A stretch of DNA of 64,000 nucleotides from Lysobacter concretionis Ko07 = DSM 16239 (GTDB taxonomy: Bacteria; Pseudomonadota; Gammaproteobacteria; Xanthomonadales; Xanthomonadaceae). The first letter of the stretch is position 1, and each line of letters opens with the position of its first letter. The position numbers and the translations under genes are program-made. The stretch lies in assembly GCF_000768345.1 (NCBI RefSeq), contig NZ_AVPS01000008.1, forward strand, positions 124,001 to 188,000, given 5' to 3'. The notes under the pieces are model-generated. The model was not told the origin of the DNA. It did not search any database and worked only from the letters and a program-made list of their open reading frames with translations. Shown in pieces: positions 45,093 through 53,890 of this stretch.

Positions 45093-46612
45093 TGGCGTCG
45101 GTCGGCCCCGTGGTGGTGGTCGGTGCCGGGGTCGCCGGCCTGTGCGTCGCGCTGGCCGCCGCGCCACGCCCGGTGCTGCTGCTGGGCCGAGGCGCGCACG
45201 CCGAAGACACCGCCAGCACCCTGGCACAGGGCGGTATCGCCGCCGCGCTCGGCAAGGACGACAGCGTCGAGGCACATATCCGCGACACGCTGGCGGCCGG
45301 CGCGTCGTGCAACGAGCAGGAGCCGGTCCGCATCCTGGCCGCCGGTGCCGCCGATGCGGTGGCATGGCTGGAGGCCCAGGGCGTGGCACTCGACCGCGAT
45401 GCCGACGGCCTGTTGCTGGGACGGGAGGGAGGGCACAGCGCGGCCCGTATCGCGCACGCCGGGGGCGATGCGACCGGTGCGGGCGTGATGGCGGCGTTGT
45501 CGGCGGCGGCCCTGCGCGCGCCGCACATCCACTGGCGCGGGGGCGTCGAGGTGGATGCGTTGCGGCTGCGCGCGGGGCGCGTGGCGGGGGTGCGCTGGCG
45601 GCACTGTGGTGGACATGACGGACACGACGGCGAGTGGGTGGACACCGACACCGTGGTGCTGGCGACGGGCGGGATCGGCGCGTTGTTCGAGCGCACCACC
45701 AACCCGGCCGGTGCCGACGGCGCGGGACTGGCGTTGGCGCTGGCCGCCGGCGCCCAGCCGCGCGACCTGGAGTTCGTCCAGTTCCATCCCACTGCACTGG
45801 ACGTGCGCGCCAGCTCGCTGCCGCTGATCACCGAAGCGCTGCGCGGCGCAGGTGCGCGTTTGCTGGATGCGGCGGGTCGGCCGCTGATGGATGGCGTGCA
45901 TCCGCTGGGCGACCTCGCCCCGCGCGATGTGGTGGCGCGCCAGGTCTGGCAGGCCCACTGCGATGGCGGACTGGTCAGGCTGGACGCGCGCCGGCTCGGG
46001 ATCTGCTGGCCCTGCGAGTTCCCGACCGTGCTGGCGGTCTGCATCGCACATGGCATCGACCCGCGGGTCAGCCCGATTCCGGTCACGCCGGCGGCACATT
46101 TCCACATGGGTGGGTTGGCGGTCGACGAGCTCGGCCGCACCAGCCTGCCGGGCCTGCATGCGGTGGGCGAGGTGGCCTGCAGCGGCGTCCACGGTGCGAA
46201 CCGACTGGCCAGCAACTCGCTGCTGGAGGGCGTGGTGTTCGGCCGCCGCCTCGGCGCGCACCTGGCTTCGTTCCGCGAAGCAGGGGCGGACCAAGGAGCC
46301 GGGGACGGCGAGACCGTGCAGATCGAGCGGGGGCCGGGTCTGGGTGCGGATGCCCTGCGAGAACTACGCGCCTTGATGTGGCATGCGGCCGGCCCGGTGC
46401 GCTCGACCGGGCGTCTGCAGGAGGCCATCGCCCGCACCGGCGTGCTGGGCGCGGCGGGCTGGCAGGCGCGGCTGGCCAACGCGATCCTGGTCGCCGCGTT
46501 GGATCGCCCGGCCAGCCTCGGCGCGCACTGGCGCACAGACGACGGGGCGTTCCGGACGGCTGGCCAGGGTGCCGGCAGCGACATCGGCAGCCGTGCCCAC
46601 CAGGCCGCGTGA
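45092..46612 (+). CDS. nadB: L-aspartate oxidase
   Basis: NadB (506 aa) oxidises L-aspartate to iminoaspartate with FAD; it can use fumarate or O2. The FAD-binding VVVGAGVAGLCVALA is at residues 9-23, followed by TLAQGGIAAALGKDDS and HPTALDV (substrate region), AAHFHMGGLAVDELG and the RLASNSLLEGVVFG stretch. The C-terminal helical domain starts near 430. The frame is open far upstream across nadA, but ATG 45092 gives the standard start. Confidence 0.96.
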   Translation: MASVGPVVVVGAGVAGLCVALAAAPRPVLLLGRGAHAEDTASTLAQGGIAAALGKDDSVEAHIRDTLAAGASCNEQEPVRILAAGAADAVAWLEAQGVALDRDADGLLLGREGGHSAARIAHAGGDATGAGVMAALSAAALRAPHIHWRGGVEVDALRLRAGRVAGVRWRHCGGHDGHDGEWVDTDTVVLATGGIGALFERTTNPAGADGAGLALALAAGAQPRDLEFVQFHPTALDVRASSLPLITEALRGAGARLLDAAGRPLMDGVHPLGDLAPRDVVARQVWQAHCDGGLVRLDARRLGICWPCEFPTVLAVCIAHGIDPRVSPIPVTPAAHFHMGGLAVDELGRTSLPGLHAVGEVACSGVHGANRLASNSLLEGVVFGRRLGAHLASFREAGADQGAGDGETVQIERGPGLGADALRELRALMWHAAGPVRSTGRLQEAIARTGVLGAAGWQARLANAILVAALDRPASLGAHWRTDDGAFRTAGQGAGSDIGSRAHQAA

Positions 46613-46649
46613 ACCGCGCTGGTCCAGCAGTGGAAAGGGTTGCGGCATG

Positions 46650-46665
46650 CATACGCTTTCGTATG
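46650..46665. promoter_or_regulatory. Palindrome upstream of fabA
   Basis: CATACG-CTTT-CGTATG lies 82-97 bp before the fabA start in the nadB-fabA gap. The position suits an operator, such as for a FabR/DesT-type fatty-acid regulator. The sequence does not exactly match a site I know. Confidence 0.4.
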
Positions 46666-46746
46666 GAAAGCAGCCGTTGATGCGCGTCAATACATTCTTC
46701 GCGCCAAACCGGCAAAATCCACCGTTTCCCCTCGTTGCGTGAAAAC

Positions 46747-47262
46747 ATGAATCGACCTTCTTCGTTCGACTACGAGCAGTTGCTCGCCTGCGGCCGTGGC
46801 GAGATGTTCGGCCCCGGCAACGCGCGCCTGCCTGCTCCGCCGATGCTCATGTTCGACCGCATCACCCAGATCACCACCGACGGCGGCAAGTACGGCAAGG
46901 GCTTCGTGCGCGCCGAGATGGATATCCGTCCCGACCTGTGGTTCTTCCCCTGCCATTTCGAAGGCGACCCGGTGATGCCCGGCTGCCTCGGACTGGATGC
47001 GATGTGGCAGCTGTGCGGTTTCTACCTGCCCTGGTTGGGCGCTCCCGGCCGTGGTCGCGCGCTCGGCGTGGGCCAGGTCAAGTTCAGCGGCCAGGTGCTG
47101 CCGGACGCGAAGCTGGTCACTTATGAGCTGGACATCCGCCGGGTCATGCGCGGCAAGCTGGAGCTGGTGATCGCCGACGGACGGACGCTGGTCGACGGCC
47201 GCGAGATCTACAATGCCTCCGACCTGCGGGTCGGGCTGTTCACCTCGACGGAGGGCTTCTGA
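46747..47262 (+). CDS. fabA: 3-hydroxydecanoyl-ACP dehydratase/isomerase
   Basis: FabA (171 aa; E. coli 172) dehydrates 3-hydroxydecanoyl-ACP and isomerises trans-2 to cis-3-decenoyl-ACP, the branch to unsaturated fatty acids. The hot-dog catalytic His and Asp are in [20 protein letters not shown] (about residues 66-85). ATG 46747 fits the family N-terminus; a TTG four codons upstream is also in frame. It is followed by fabB after two bases. Confidence 0.96.
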   Translation: MNRPSSFDYEQLLACGRGEMFGPGNARLPAPPMLMFDRITQITTDGGKYGKGFVRAEMDIRPDLWFFPCHFEGDPVMPGCLGLDAMWQLCGFYLPWLGAPGRGRALGVGQVKFSGQVLPDAKLVTYELDIRRVMRGKLELVIADGRTLVDGREIYNASDLRVGLFTSTEGF

Positions 47263-47264
47263 GC

Positions 47265-48500
47265 ATGCGTCAAGCAGCAAACCGACGCGTGGTCGTCACC
47301 GGAATGGGCGTGGTGTCGTGCCTGGGCAATGACCCGGCCAGCGTCACCGACTCGCTGCGCGAGAGCCGTCCGGGCATCCGCTTCATTCCCGAGTACGCCG
47401 AGCTGGGCCTGCGCAGCCAGGTCGCCGGCGAGCCGCAGATCGACCTGACCGAACAGATCGACCGCAAGCTCAAGCGCTTCATGGGTGATGCGGCGGGCTT
47501 CGCCTACGTCGCGATGCGCGATGCGATCGCCGACGCCGGACTGAGCGATGAGCAGGTCCGCGATGTGCGCACCGGCCTGATCGCCGGTTCCGGCGGCGGT
47601 TCGCCGCAGTGGCAGATCGAGACCGGCGACCTGCTGCGCAACAAGGGCGTGCGCAAGATCGGCCCGTACATGGTGCCGCGCACGATGGGCTCGACCGTGT
47701 CGGCAACGCTGTCGACCGCGTTCGGCATCCGCGGACTGAGCTACTCGATCTCCGCCGCCTGCGCGACCTCCGCGCATTGCATCGGCGCGGCGGCCGACCT
47801 GATCCGCCACGGCGCGCAGGACGTGATCGTGGCCGGTGGCGGCGAGGAACTGCACTGGGGCATGACCGCCCAGTTCGATGCGATGGGCGCGCTGTCGACC
47901 AAGCGCAACGACAGCCCGCTGACCGCCTCGCGCCCGTACGACATCGACCGCGACGGCTTCGTCATCGCCGGCGGTGGCGGCATGCTGGTGCTGGAAGAGT
48001 ACGAACACGCCAAGGCGCGCGGCGCGAACATCGTCGCCGAGCTGGTCGGCTACGGCGTGACCTCCGACGGCGTCGACATGGTGGCCCCGTCCGGCGAAGG
48101 CGCGGTGCGCTGCATGCAGATGGCGCTGGCAGGCTTCGGCGACCGCGCCGTCGACCCGATCGACTACCTCAATACGCACGGCACCTCGACCCCGCTGGGC
48201 GATGTGGTCGAGCTGGAGTCGGTGCGCAACGCGTTCGGCGACAAGATCCCGCCGCTGTCATCGACCAAGGCGCTCAGCGGCCACTCGCTCGGCGCCGCCA
48301 GCGTGCACGAGGCGATCTACTGCCTGCTGATGATGCGCGAGGGCTTCATTGCCGGCTCCGCCAACATCGACACCCTCGACCCGCGCGTGGAAGGCTTCCC
48401 GATCGTGCAGCAGAGCCGCGCGGCGACGCTGGACACGGTGATGTCGAACAGCTTCGGCTTCGGCGGTACCAACGGCAGCCTGGTGTTCGCGCGGGTGTGA
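47265..48500 (+). CDS. fabB: Beta-ketoacyl-ACP synthase I
   Basis: FabB (411 aa) elongates cis-3-decenoyl-ACP and so commits FabA's product to unsaturated fatty acids. The thiolase fold is complete: catalytic Cys in [11 protein letters not shown] (about 168), histidines in [12 protein letters not shown] and [11 protein letters not shown], and the C-terminal [15 protein letters not shown]. It is co-transcribed with fabA. Confidence 0.97.
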   Translation: MRQAANRRVVVTGMGVVSCLGNDPASVTDSLRESRPGIRFIPEYAELGLRSQVAGEPQIDLTEQIDRKLKRFMGDAAGFAYVAMRDAIADAGLSDEQVRDVRTGLIAGSGGGSPQWQIETGDLLRNKGVRKIGPYMVPRTMGSTVSATLSTAFGIRGLSYSISAACATSAHCIGAAADLIRHGAQDVIVAGGGEELHWGMTAQFDAMGALSTKRNDSPLTASRPYDIDRDGFVIAGGGGMLVLEEYEHAKARGANIVAELVGYGVTSDGVDMVAPSGEGAVRCMQMALAGFGDRAVDPIDYLNTHGTSTPLGDVVELESVRNAFGDKIPPLSSTKALSGHSLGAASVHEAIYCLLMMREGFIAGSANIDTLDPRVEGFPIVQQSRAATLDTVMSNSFGFGGTNGSLVFARV

Positions 48501-48933
48501 TCAGGTGCCGCTGCGGCGGCCGCGATTGATGATTGATGCAGGCGCGTCGTCCGGAAGGGCGGCGCGTTTTGTTTTGTGGGGTTGGGTTGCATCGAGTCGC
48601 TGAAAGCGGAGGCTTCGATGAGGGGACGCGCTGCGGCCGCCGGCCTGCAGGGGATTGCTACTCGGCTCGGTCGGACATCCTGTCCGACTCGCCGCCGCAG
48701 GCCATCCATGGCCTGCTCTCCGCAATTCCCCCGCAGTCCGTCGCCCGCGGTGAGGGCGAGGGTGAGTCAAGCGAAAACCAGGTTCGGTGTGGTCTGCCAT
48801 AGACGACGGCGGCTCTCGGCCAGAAACGGTTATTGGGAAGTGAACCTGACCCGTTTTCCTTCTTTCCCTCGAAGCCGGCTTTCGCCGGGCTTCCTATTGG
48901 GCGTTTGGTCGCCTTCCGGCGGGGCTGCAGCAA
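48501..48933. other. Intergenic region with nested palindromes after fabB
   Basis: About 430 bp without a credible gene. It holds two perfect inverted repeats, GTCGGACA-TCC-TGTCCGAC (48670-48688) and GCAGGCCA-TCCA-TGGCCTGC (48697-48716), spaced by eight bases. Toward the right end lies the terminator at 48871. The palindromes look like a xanthomonad-type dispersed repeat. Confidence 0.55.
48871..48893 (-). terminator. Terminator of the restriction-endonuclease-like gene
   Basis: GAAGCCGGC-TTTC-GCCGGGCTTC forms an almost perfect stem about 41 bp after the minus-strand gene's stop. On the minus strand no strong T-run follows. Confidence 0.6.
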
Positions 48934-49731
48934 TCAGGCGGGGACTTCTTCTTGTCCGGCAGCAGCGCTTTCCACCTTGGCAGTTTTGGCCCGCAACTTT
49001 TGAGCGGCCGCCTTGGCGACCTTCTTCTTTGCTGCGTCGGCTTGATCACCTTCAAGGACTTCGCGCTTGATGACTTCGTTCACCAACACGTCCCGAATCT
49101 GGTCGGAGTCAATGCGAACGTCCGGCGACATCCTTCGGAGCTCGCGCCGGATCACGTCGACGACGGGGTCGGACTGCAGCATGGCGCCAACGTAGAACCG
49201 TGAAAGGGCTTGTTTCTGGGTGTGGTACTCGCCCAGCACCGAGCGCTGCCAGCCTTCCTTGCACCACAGATAGAGGAGTTCCAGATCGCTTTCGAGCCGA
49301 GGGTTGAGTGCGCAGAAGTCGATTTCCAGCACCAACTCTTGAGATATCGGTTTGGCGAATATCAGGTGGTACACGCGCCAAGTCACGCCATTGGTCAGCA
49401 GCACCCAGTCGACGCCCTGATTGGCCGCGTAGTCGATGGCCTGCTTCACATGCGGGTCTTTGAGATCCAGGCCGATGGCTTTGACCTCAATCAGCGTTGC
49501 CAGCTGGCCGTCGATCTTGATGGCCAGATCGCAGTAAGTTCCGCGGATCGCGTGCTCGGAGGTCACGTCCGAATACTTGTCGTACCCGAACACGTCCGCG
49601 AGCATGTCTTTGATGATGGTGACCGTATCCGCCTCACCGACGTCTCTGGCCTTTGCTGCGGCCAAGATGGGCTGGTACCGCTTAAGCCCTGCAATCAGTC
49701 GCGCCCCAACTTTCTTCGGTACAGCCGCCAT
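48934..49731 (-). CDS. Orphan HSDR_N-like restriction-endonuclease-fold protein
   Basis: A 265-residue protein. Residues ~45-110 resemble the type I restriction HsdR N-terminal nuclease domain: DMLADVFGYDKYSDVTSEHA followed by the PD-(D/E)xK pattern in YCDLAIKIDG...LIEVKA (D and E-x-K), then QAIDYAANQGVDWVLLTNG. The C-terminus is a Lys/Ala-rich tail. No helicase, HsdM or HsdS gene is near. The gene is visibly less GC-rich than its neighbours, suggesting transfer. ATG 49731 is chosen (MAAVPKKVG); a longer frame to 49794 exists. Confidence 0.7.
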   Translation of the reverse strand: MAAVPKKVGARLIAGLKRYQPILAAAKARDVGEADTVTIIKDMLADVFGYDKYSDVTSEHAIRGTYCDLAIKIDGQLATLIEVKAIGLDLKDPHVKQAIDYAANQGVDWVLLTNGVTWRVYHLIFAKPISQELVLEIDFCALNPRLESDLELLYLWCKEGWQRSVLGEYHTQKQALSRFYVGAMLQSDPVVDVIRRELRRMSPDVRIDSDQIRDVLVNEVIKREVLEGDQADAAKKKVAKAAAQKLRAKTAKVESAAAGQEEVPA

Positions 49732-49942
49732 GCCTCTCTCCCAGGCTGAAGTCGTCCCGACCATACAAGACACGATCTGCTGACGCACCTGCACTGAGTC
49801 GTTACACCCATTCCTCCGCTTACGGTTGGAATTCGGAGCGTCAAGCGTGTTGGCTCCACGACGTCACAGCTAGACGCCGCCCAACTCCGCTGCGGGCCGA
49901 AAGCAGTCCAATTGCCGCTTGGAGGTATCTGAATGGGGTTCT

Positions 49943-50833
49943 CTACCCAGCCGCAACCGCCATATGCTCCGGCCGCATCCCCGGCTCGCCGTGCCAGAAG
50001 CCATTGCGGGCGCCCATGCGGGGGGGCGGGGTCATCGACTGCCGGGCGAGGTCGAAATGCTCCACCACCTCGCGGCAGCCGTCGGCCTGCGGGTAGATCC
50101 GCAGCAGGTCGACGCCGAGGGCGCGCAGGGAGGGCAGTTCGGGGCCGAGGTCGACGGTTTCCTCGCCCTGGATCTGGATGCCGTTGATGCGCAGGAAGGC
50201 GTTGCCTTCGCGGGTCGCCAGCGGCATGCCGTCGGGGTAGTCGATGCAGCGGAAGCCACACTGGTCCTTGGCGACGTCCAGTGCGCGGGCGGTGAAGCAG
50301 CGGGCGGAGTACGACAGCGGCAGGCGGCCCCAGACGGTGACTTCCAGCTCGGGCATGGCGATGCCGTCGGCGAGCAGGGCGTCCTTGAGTTCGCGGATCA
50401 GCTGCTCGCCCTGTTCGACGCCGGGCACCCAGCGACGCAGGCCGTCCTCGATCAGCATCGCCAGCGCGCGGTGGTTGTAGACGTTCAATGACGGTCCGGC
50501 GACGAACGGCAGGCCGGCGGACCGGCACATCTGCACCGCGGACAGGTCGTTGGCCTCGACCCAGAACCCGCCGTGATCGACCAGCCGGGACAGCACGCTG
50601 AGCTCGGATTCGGCCTCGATCAGCGCCAGGCTCGACAGCACGATCTGCTTGTCGCTGGCGGCCAGTTCCTCGGCCAGCGCGATCCAGTCGCGGGTGCCCA
50701 GCTCGCGGCGTTTGCTGCAGACCGTCTCGCCCAGGTAGATCACGTCCAGCGGCCAGTCGGCGGTCTCGCGGTAGAACGCCAGCGTGCGCTCGCGCGGCCA
50801 GAAATACTGCAACGGTGCCAGGCTGAGTTTCAT
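49943..50833 (-). CDS. ubiV: UbiV, U32-family oxygen-independent ubiquinone hydroxylation factor
   Basis: UbiV (296 aa) forms a complex with UbiU that hydroxylates the ubiquinone ring without O2. Cysteines at 39, 179, 192 and 196 line up, within one residue, with the four [4Fe-4S] ligands of E. coli UbiV (39, 180, 193, 197). Start MKLSLAPLQYFWPRE (ATG 50833) is the family N-terminus; the long upstream frame is discarded. It follows ubiU by 16 bases. Confidence 0.93.
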   Translation of the reverse strand: MKLSLAPLQYFWPRERTLAFYRETADWPLDVIYLGETVCSKRRELGTRDWIALAEELAASDKQIVLSSLALIEAESELSVLSRLVDHGGFWVEANDLSAVQMCRSAGLPFVAGPSLNVYNHRALAMLIEDGLRRWVPGVEQGEQLIRELKDALLADGIAMPELEVTVWGRLPLSYSARCFTARALDVAKDQCGFRCIDYPDGMPLATREGNAFLRINGIQIQGEETVDLGPELPSLRALGVDLLRIYPQADGCREVVEHFDLARQSMTPPPRMGARNGFWHGEPGMRPEHMAVAAG

Positions 50834-50849
50834 GGGTGTCGTTCCTCCC

Positions 50850-51848
50850 CTAGTGCCAGGCGCGGTGATACGGGCCGAGCGTGGTCTGGTGGCCTTCGGC
50901 GTGACCCGACAGGGTGCGCTGCCAGTCGGGCTGCAAGGCCCAGCTCTCGGGATTGGCTTGGTAGCGATCCAGCGCCGCGCGCCAGGTGCGGGTGACCGAG
51001 CCGACATAGGCGACGCCGCGCTGGCGGCCTTCGATCTTCAACGCCACCACGCCGGCCTGCGCCAGTCGTGGCAGCAGCTCCAGGGTGTTGAGGCTGGTCG
51101 GTTCCTCCAGCGCGTGGAAGATCTCGCCGCCGACATCGAACCGGCCCTTGCAAACGGTCGGATAACCGGCCGGTTCCTCGGGCTGGAAGCGGTCGATCAG
51201 CACGTTGTTGAGGCGCGCGGTGCGGCTGCCGTCGTCGAACTCGTCCCAGCGCACGAACTTCGCCGGCGAGCACACGCCGTGCCGGTTCGGCGAGGCGCCG
51301 GTGACGTAGCTGGAGAGCTGGCAGCGGCCTTCGACCATGATGCACAGGCTGCCGAACGCGAACACTTCGATCGCCACCGGCGAGCGCTCGCACAGGCGCT
51401 CGACCTGCTGTATCGATAGCACCCGCGGCAGCACCGCGCGGGTGATGCCGAAGCGTTCAAAGGCGTAACGCAGCGCCGGTTCGGTGGTGGCCGATCCCTG
51501 CACCGACAGGTGCCGCGCGAGGTCGGGATGGGTGCGCGCGGCGTAGTCCAGCACGCCCATTTCGGCGGCGATGATCGCGTCGCAGCCGAACTCGGCCGCC
51601 TTGTCCACCGCCGCGTGCCACTGCGCGAGGCGCACGCTGTCGGGGTAGGTGTTGAGGGCGAGGTAGACCTTCGCGCCCTTGGCGTGGGCGTAGCGGATGC
51701 CGCAGCGCAGTTCCTCGTCGGAGAAGTTCAGGCCGGGGAACGCACGCGCGTTGGTCTGGTCGCGGAAGCCGGCGTAGACCGCGTTCGCGCCGGCATCGAC
51801 CGCAGCCTGCAGGGCCGGCAGGTTGCCGGCGGGACACACGAGTTGCAT
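50850..51848 (-). CDS. ubiU: UbiU, U32-family oxygen-independent ubiquinone hydroxylation factor
   Basis: UbiU (332 aa; E. coli 331) works with UbiV and UbiT in anaerobic ubiquinone synthesis. Cysteines 169, 176, 193 and 233 match the E. coli cluster ligands (169, 176, 193, 232), and MQLVCPAGNLPALQAAVDAGA is the family start (first 20 residues). ATG 51848 replaces a much longer open frame. A near-consensus FNR box lies 62.5 bp (centre) upstream. Confidence 0.94.
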   Translation of the reverse strand: MQLVCPAGNLPALQAAVDAGANAVYAGFRDQTNARAFPGLNFSDEELRCGIRYAHAKGAKVYLALNTYPDSVRLAQWHAAVDKAAEFGCDAIIAAEMGVLDYAARTHPDLARHLSVQGSATTEPALRYAFERFGITRAVLPRVLSIQQVERLCERSPVAIEVFAFGSLCIMVEGRCQLSSYVTGASPNRHGVCSPAKFVRWDEFDDGSRTARLNNVLIDRFQPEEPAGYPTVCKGRFDVGGEIFHALEEPTSLNTLELLPRLAQAGVVALKIEGRQRGVAYVGSVTRTWRAALDRYQANPESWALQPDWQRTLSGHAEGHQTTLGPYHRAWH

Positions 51849-51903
51849 GCGGACCTCGCTTGGATTCGGTGCCGCATCCTCCCGCGGGCGCCGTGGCGCG
51901 GCC

Positions 51904-51917
51904 TTGATCTGGGTCAG
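51904..51917 (-). promoter_or_regulatory. FNR-like box of ubiUV
   Basis: TTGATCTGGGTCAG keeps the full left half-site and GTCA of the right half. Its centre is 62.5 bp before the ubiU ATG, the same distance as the perfect box before ccoN. Confidence 0.7.
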
Positions 51918-52041
51918 GTCGCGCCGGTTCGCGTCGGCAGCGGTCTCCCGCGCAGCCTCGATCGCCGATGCGTTGAAGCGCGTCGTGCCGGATGGATTTC
52001 CACCGCCGTGGAACCGGATTGACAGACGGAGCCGGCCAGTT

Positions 52042-52067
52042 AAAGATAGCGAGTACTCACTATCTTT
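52042..52067 (+). promoter_or_regulatory. Operator palindrome upstream of the TetR-family gene
   Basis: A 26-bp near-perfect dyad, half-sites AAAGATAG-CGAGT and ACTCA-CTATCTTT around a central AGTACT, ends nine bases before the TetR-family ATG. Position and symmetry fit autorepression and control of the downstream exporter genes. Confidence 0.7.
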
Positions 52068-52076
52068 CAGGTCGTC

Positions 52077-52703
52077 ATGTCCGGACTCCCCGCCCACCAG
52101 CCCCCACGCAACCTGCCGGCCGCCGAGCGTCGTGCCCACGCCGTGGCGACGGTGCTGGAGCTGGCTTCCGAGCAGAACCCCAGCGAGATCACCACCGCCG
52201 CTATCGCCGAGCGCATGCGGTTGACCCAGGGGGCGCTGTTTCGTCATTTCCCCAACAAGCAGGCGATCTGGCTGGCGGTGATGGAGTGGGTGTCCGGGCA
52301 GCTGATGAAGCGGGTCGCCCGCGCCGCGGCGCAGACGACAGGGTCGCCGCTGGCCACGCTGGAGGCGGTATTCATGGCGCATGTGGACTTTGTCGCGCGT
52401 CATCCGGGCATCCCGCGGATGTTGTTTGGCGAGTTGCAGCATGCGGATTCCACTCCGGCCAAACAGTGTGTCCAGCACATGATCAGCCAGTACCGGGAGC
52501 AGATCAGCCTGTTGCTGGAGGCCGGCAAACAGGCCGGCGAGGTGGCTGCCGAGGTGGACGTCCCGGATGCCGCCACGTTGTTCATCGGCACCATCCAGGG
52601 ACTGGTGATGCAGGCGTTGCTGCGGGGAAGCACCCGGCGCATGCGGTCCGATGCGTCGGGCGCTTTCGCGATCTATCGGCGCGGCATCCGGAGCGGCTCG
52701 TGA
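52077..52703 (+). CDS. TetR-family transcription regulator
   Basis: A 208-residue repressor-type protein. The N-terminal HTH (about 20-65: AERRAHAVATVLELASEQ...ITTAAIAERMRLTQGALFRHF, key part) is typical, with a helical ligand-binding C-terminal domain. Its stop overlaps the GTG start of the membrane-fusion gene, making a four-gene operon. It probably represses the operon through the upstream palindrome and responds to a compound the pump exports. Confidence 0.88.
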   Translation: MSGLPAHQPPRNLPAAERRAHAVATVLELASEQNPSEITTAAIAERMRLTQGALFRHFPNKQAIWLAVMEWVSGQLMKRVARAAAQTTGSPLATLEAVFMAHVDFVARHPGIPRMLFGELQHADSTPAKQCVQHMISQYREQISLLLEAGKQAGEVAAEVDVPDAATLFIGTIQGLVMQALLRGSTRRMRSDASGAFAIYRRGIRSGS

Positions 52704-53890
52704 AATGGCCCCGGCTGGCTCCGCGCACGCTGGCGCTGGCAGCCGTGATCGCGACCCTGCTGGGCCTGCTGGCGTATGTGGCCGTGCGCAGCGGCCCGAT
52801 GAGTCCGGTAGCGGTGACCGTGGAGACGGTGCAGCAACGGGCGATCACGCCGGGGCTGGCCGGGATCGGGGTGATCGAGGCGCAGCGCAGTTACCAGGTG
52901 GGCCCGACCGCCGCAGGCCGGGTGTTGGAGCTGCAGGTGGAAGTGGGCGACCGGGTGCAGGCCGGCCAGGTACTGGGACGGATGCAGCCGGTGGACATGG
53001 ACCAGCGGTTGCAGGCGCAGTCGGCGGCCGCGCAACGCGCCGGCTCCGGGGTGGCGGCGGCCGAGGCGCAGTTGCGCGACGCGTCGGCAATGCTGGTGCA
53101 GGCGCGTGCGCAGTACGAACGTTACGAAGCCCTCGGGCGCACGCAACTGGTCAGCCGCGAGATGGTCGACAACCGTGCGCTGGACCTGCAGCGCGCGCAG
53201 GCCGCACGCCAGACCGCCGAAGCAGGCCTGTCGGCGGCCCGGCAGGAGTTGTCCCGCCTGCACGCCGAGCACGGCGCGGTCGTCCAGCAGCAGGCCAACC
53301 TGCAACTGCTGGCGCCCGTGGATGGGCTGGTCACGGCGCGCCGTGTGGAGCCCGGTTCGACCGTGCTGCCCGGCCAGCCGGTGCTGGAACTGGTCGATCC
53401 GGCCAGCGTGTGGGTCAACGTGCGATTCGACCAGGCCGGCGCCGGTGCGCTGGTCGCGGGCCTGCCCGCCTCGGTGGCGCTGCGTTCGCGGCCCGGTGAG
53501 CCGTTGCCGGGTCGCGTGCGGCGGGTCGAGCCTCTGGCCGATGCGGTGTCGGAGGAGATCCTCGCCAAGGTCTCACTGAGCGTGGATGACCGGGGTCTGC
53601 CGTCGATCGGCGAGCTGGCCGAGGTCACGGTGATGCCGGCGCCGCTTTCGCCGGGGCCGGCGGCGCGCAATGCGAGCCTGCAGCGGGTGGACGGTGAACT
53701 GGGCGTGTGGCGCGTGCGCGACCAGCAGCTGGAGTTCGTCCCGGTGCGGGTGGGCCGGAGCGACCGCGACGGCTGGGTGCAGATCCTGTCGGGCGTGGCG
53801 GTGGGCGATGCGCTGGTCGTCTACAGCGAAGGTCCGCTGGCTGCCGGTCAGCGGATTTCGGTCCGGCAGCAACTGGCCGTCGCGCGATGA
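52700..53890 (+). CDS. Membrane-fusion protein of an ABC exporter (HlyD-like)
   Basis: A 396-residue adaptor with a helix (about 9-28), lipoyl half-motif GRVLELQVEVGDRVQAGQVL, a coiled-coil hairpin (about 105-195), then QLLAPVDGLVTARRVEPGS and a beta-barrel region. GTG 52700 is inferred from overlap with the TetR stop (GTGA); the frame itself is open further up. The stop overlaps the permease ATG, so the subunits are co-translated. Confidence 0.85.
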   Translation: MKWPRLAPRTLALAAVIATLLGLLAYVAVRSGPMSPVAVTVETVQQRAITPGLAGIGVIEAQRSYQVGPTAAGRVLELQVEVGDRVQAGQVLGRMQPVDMDQRLQAQSAAAQRAGSGVAAAEAQLRDASAMLVQARAQYERYEALGRTQLVSREMVDNRALDLQRAQAARQTAEAGLSAARQELSRLHAEHGAVVQQQANLQLLAPVDGLVTARRVEPGSTVLPGQPVLELVDPASVWVNVRFDQAGAGALVAGLPASVALRSRPGEPLPGRVRRVEPLADAVSEEILAKVSLSVDDRGLPSIGELAEVTVMPAPLSPGPAARNASLQRVDGELGVWRVRDQQLEFVPVRVGRSDRDGWVQILSGVAVGDALVVYSEGPLAAGQRISVRQQLAVAR

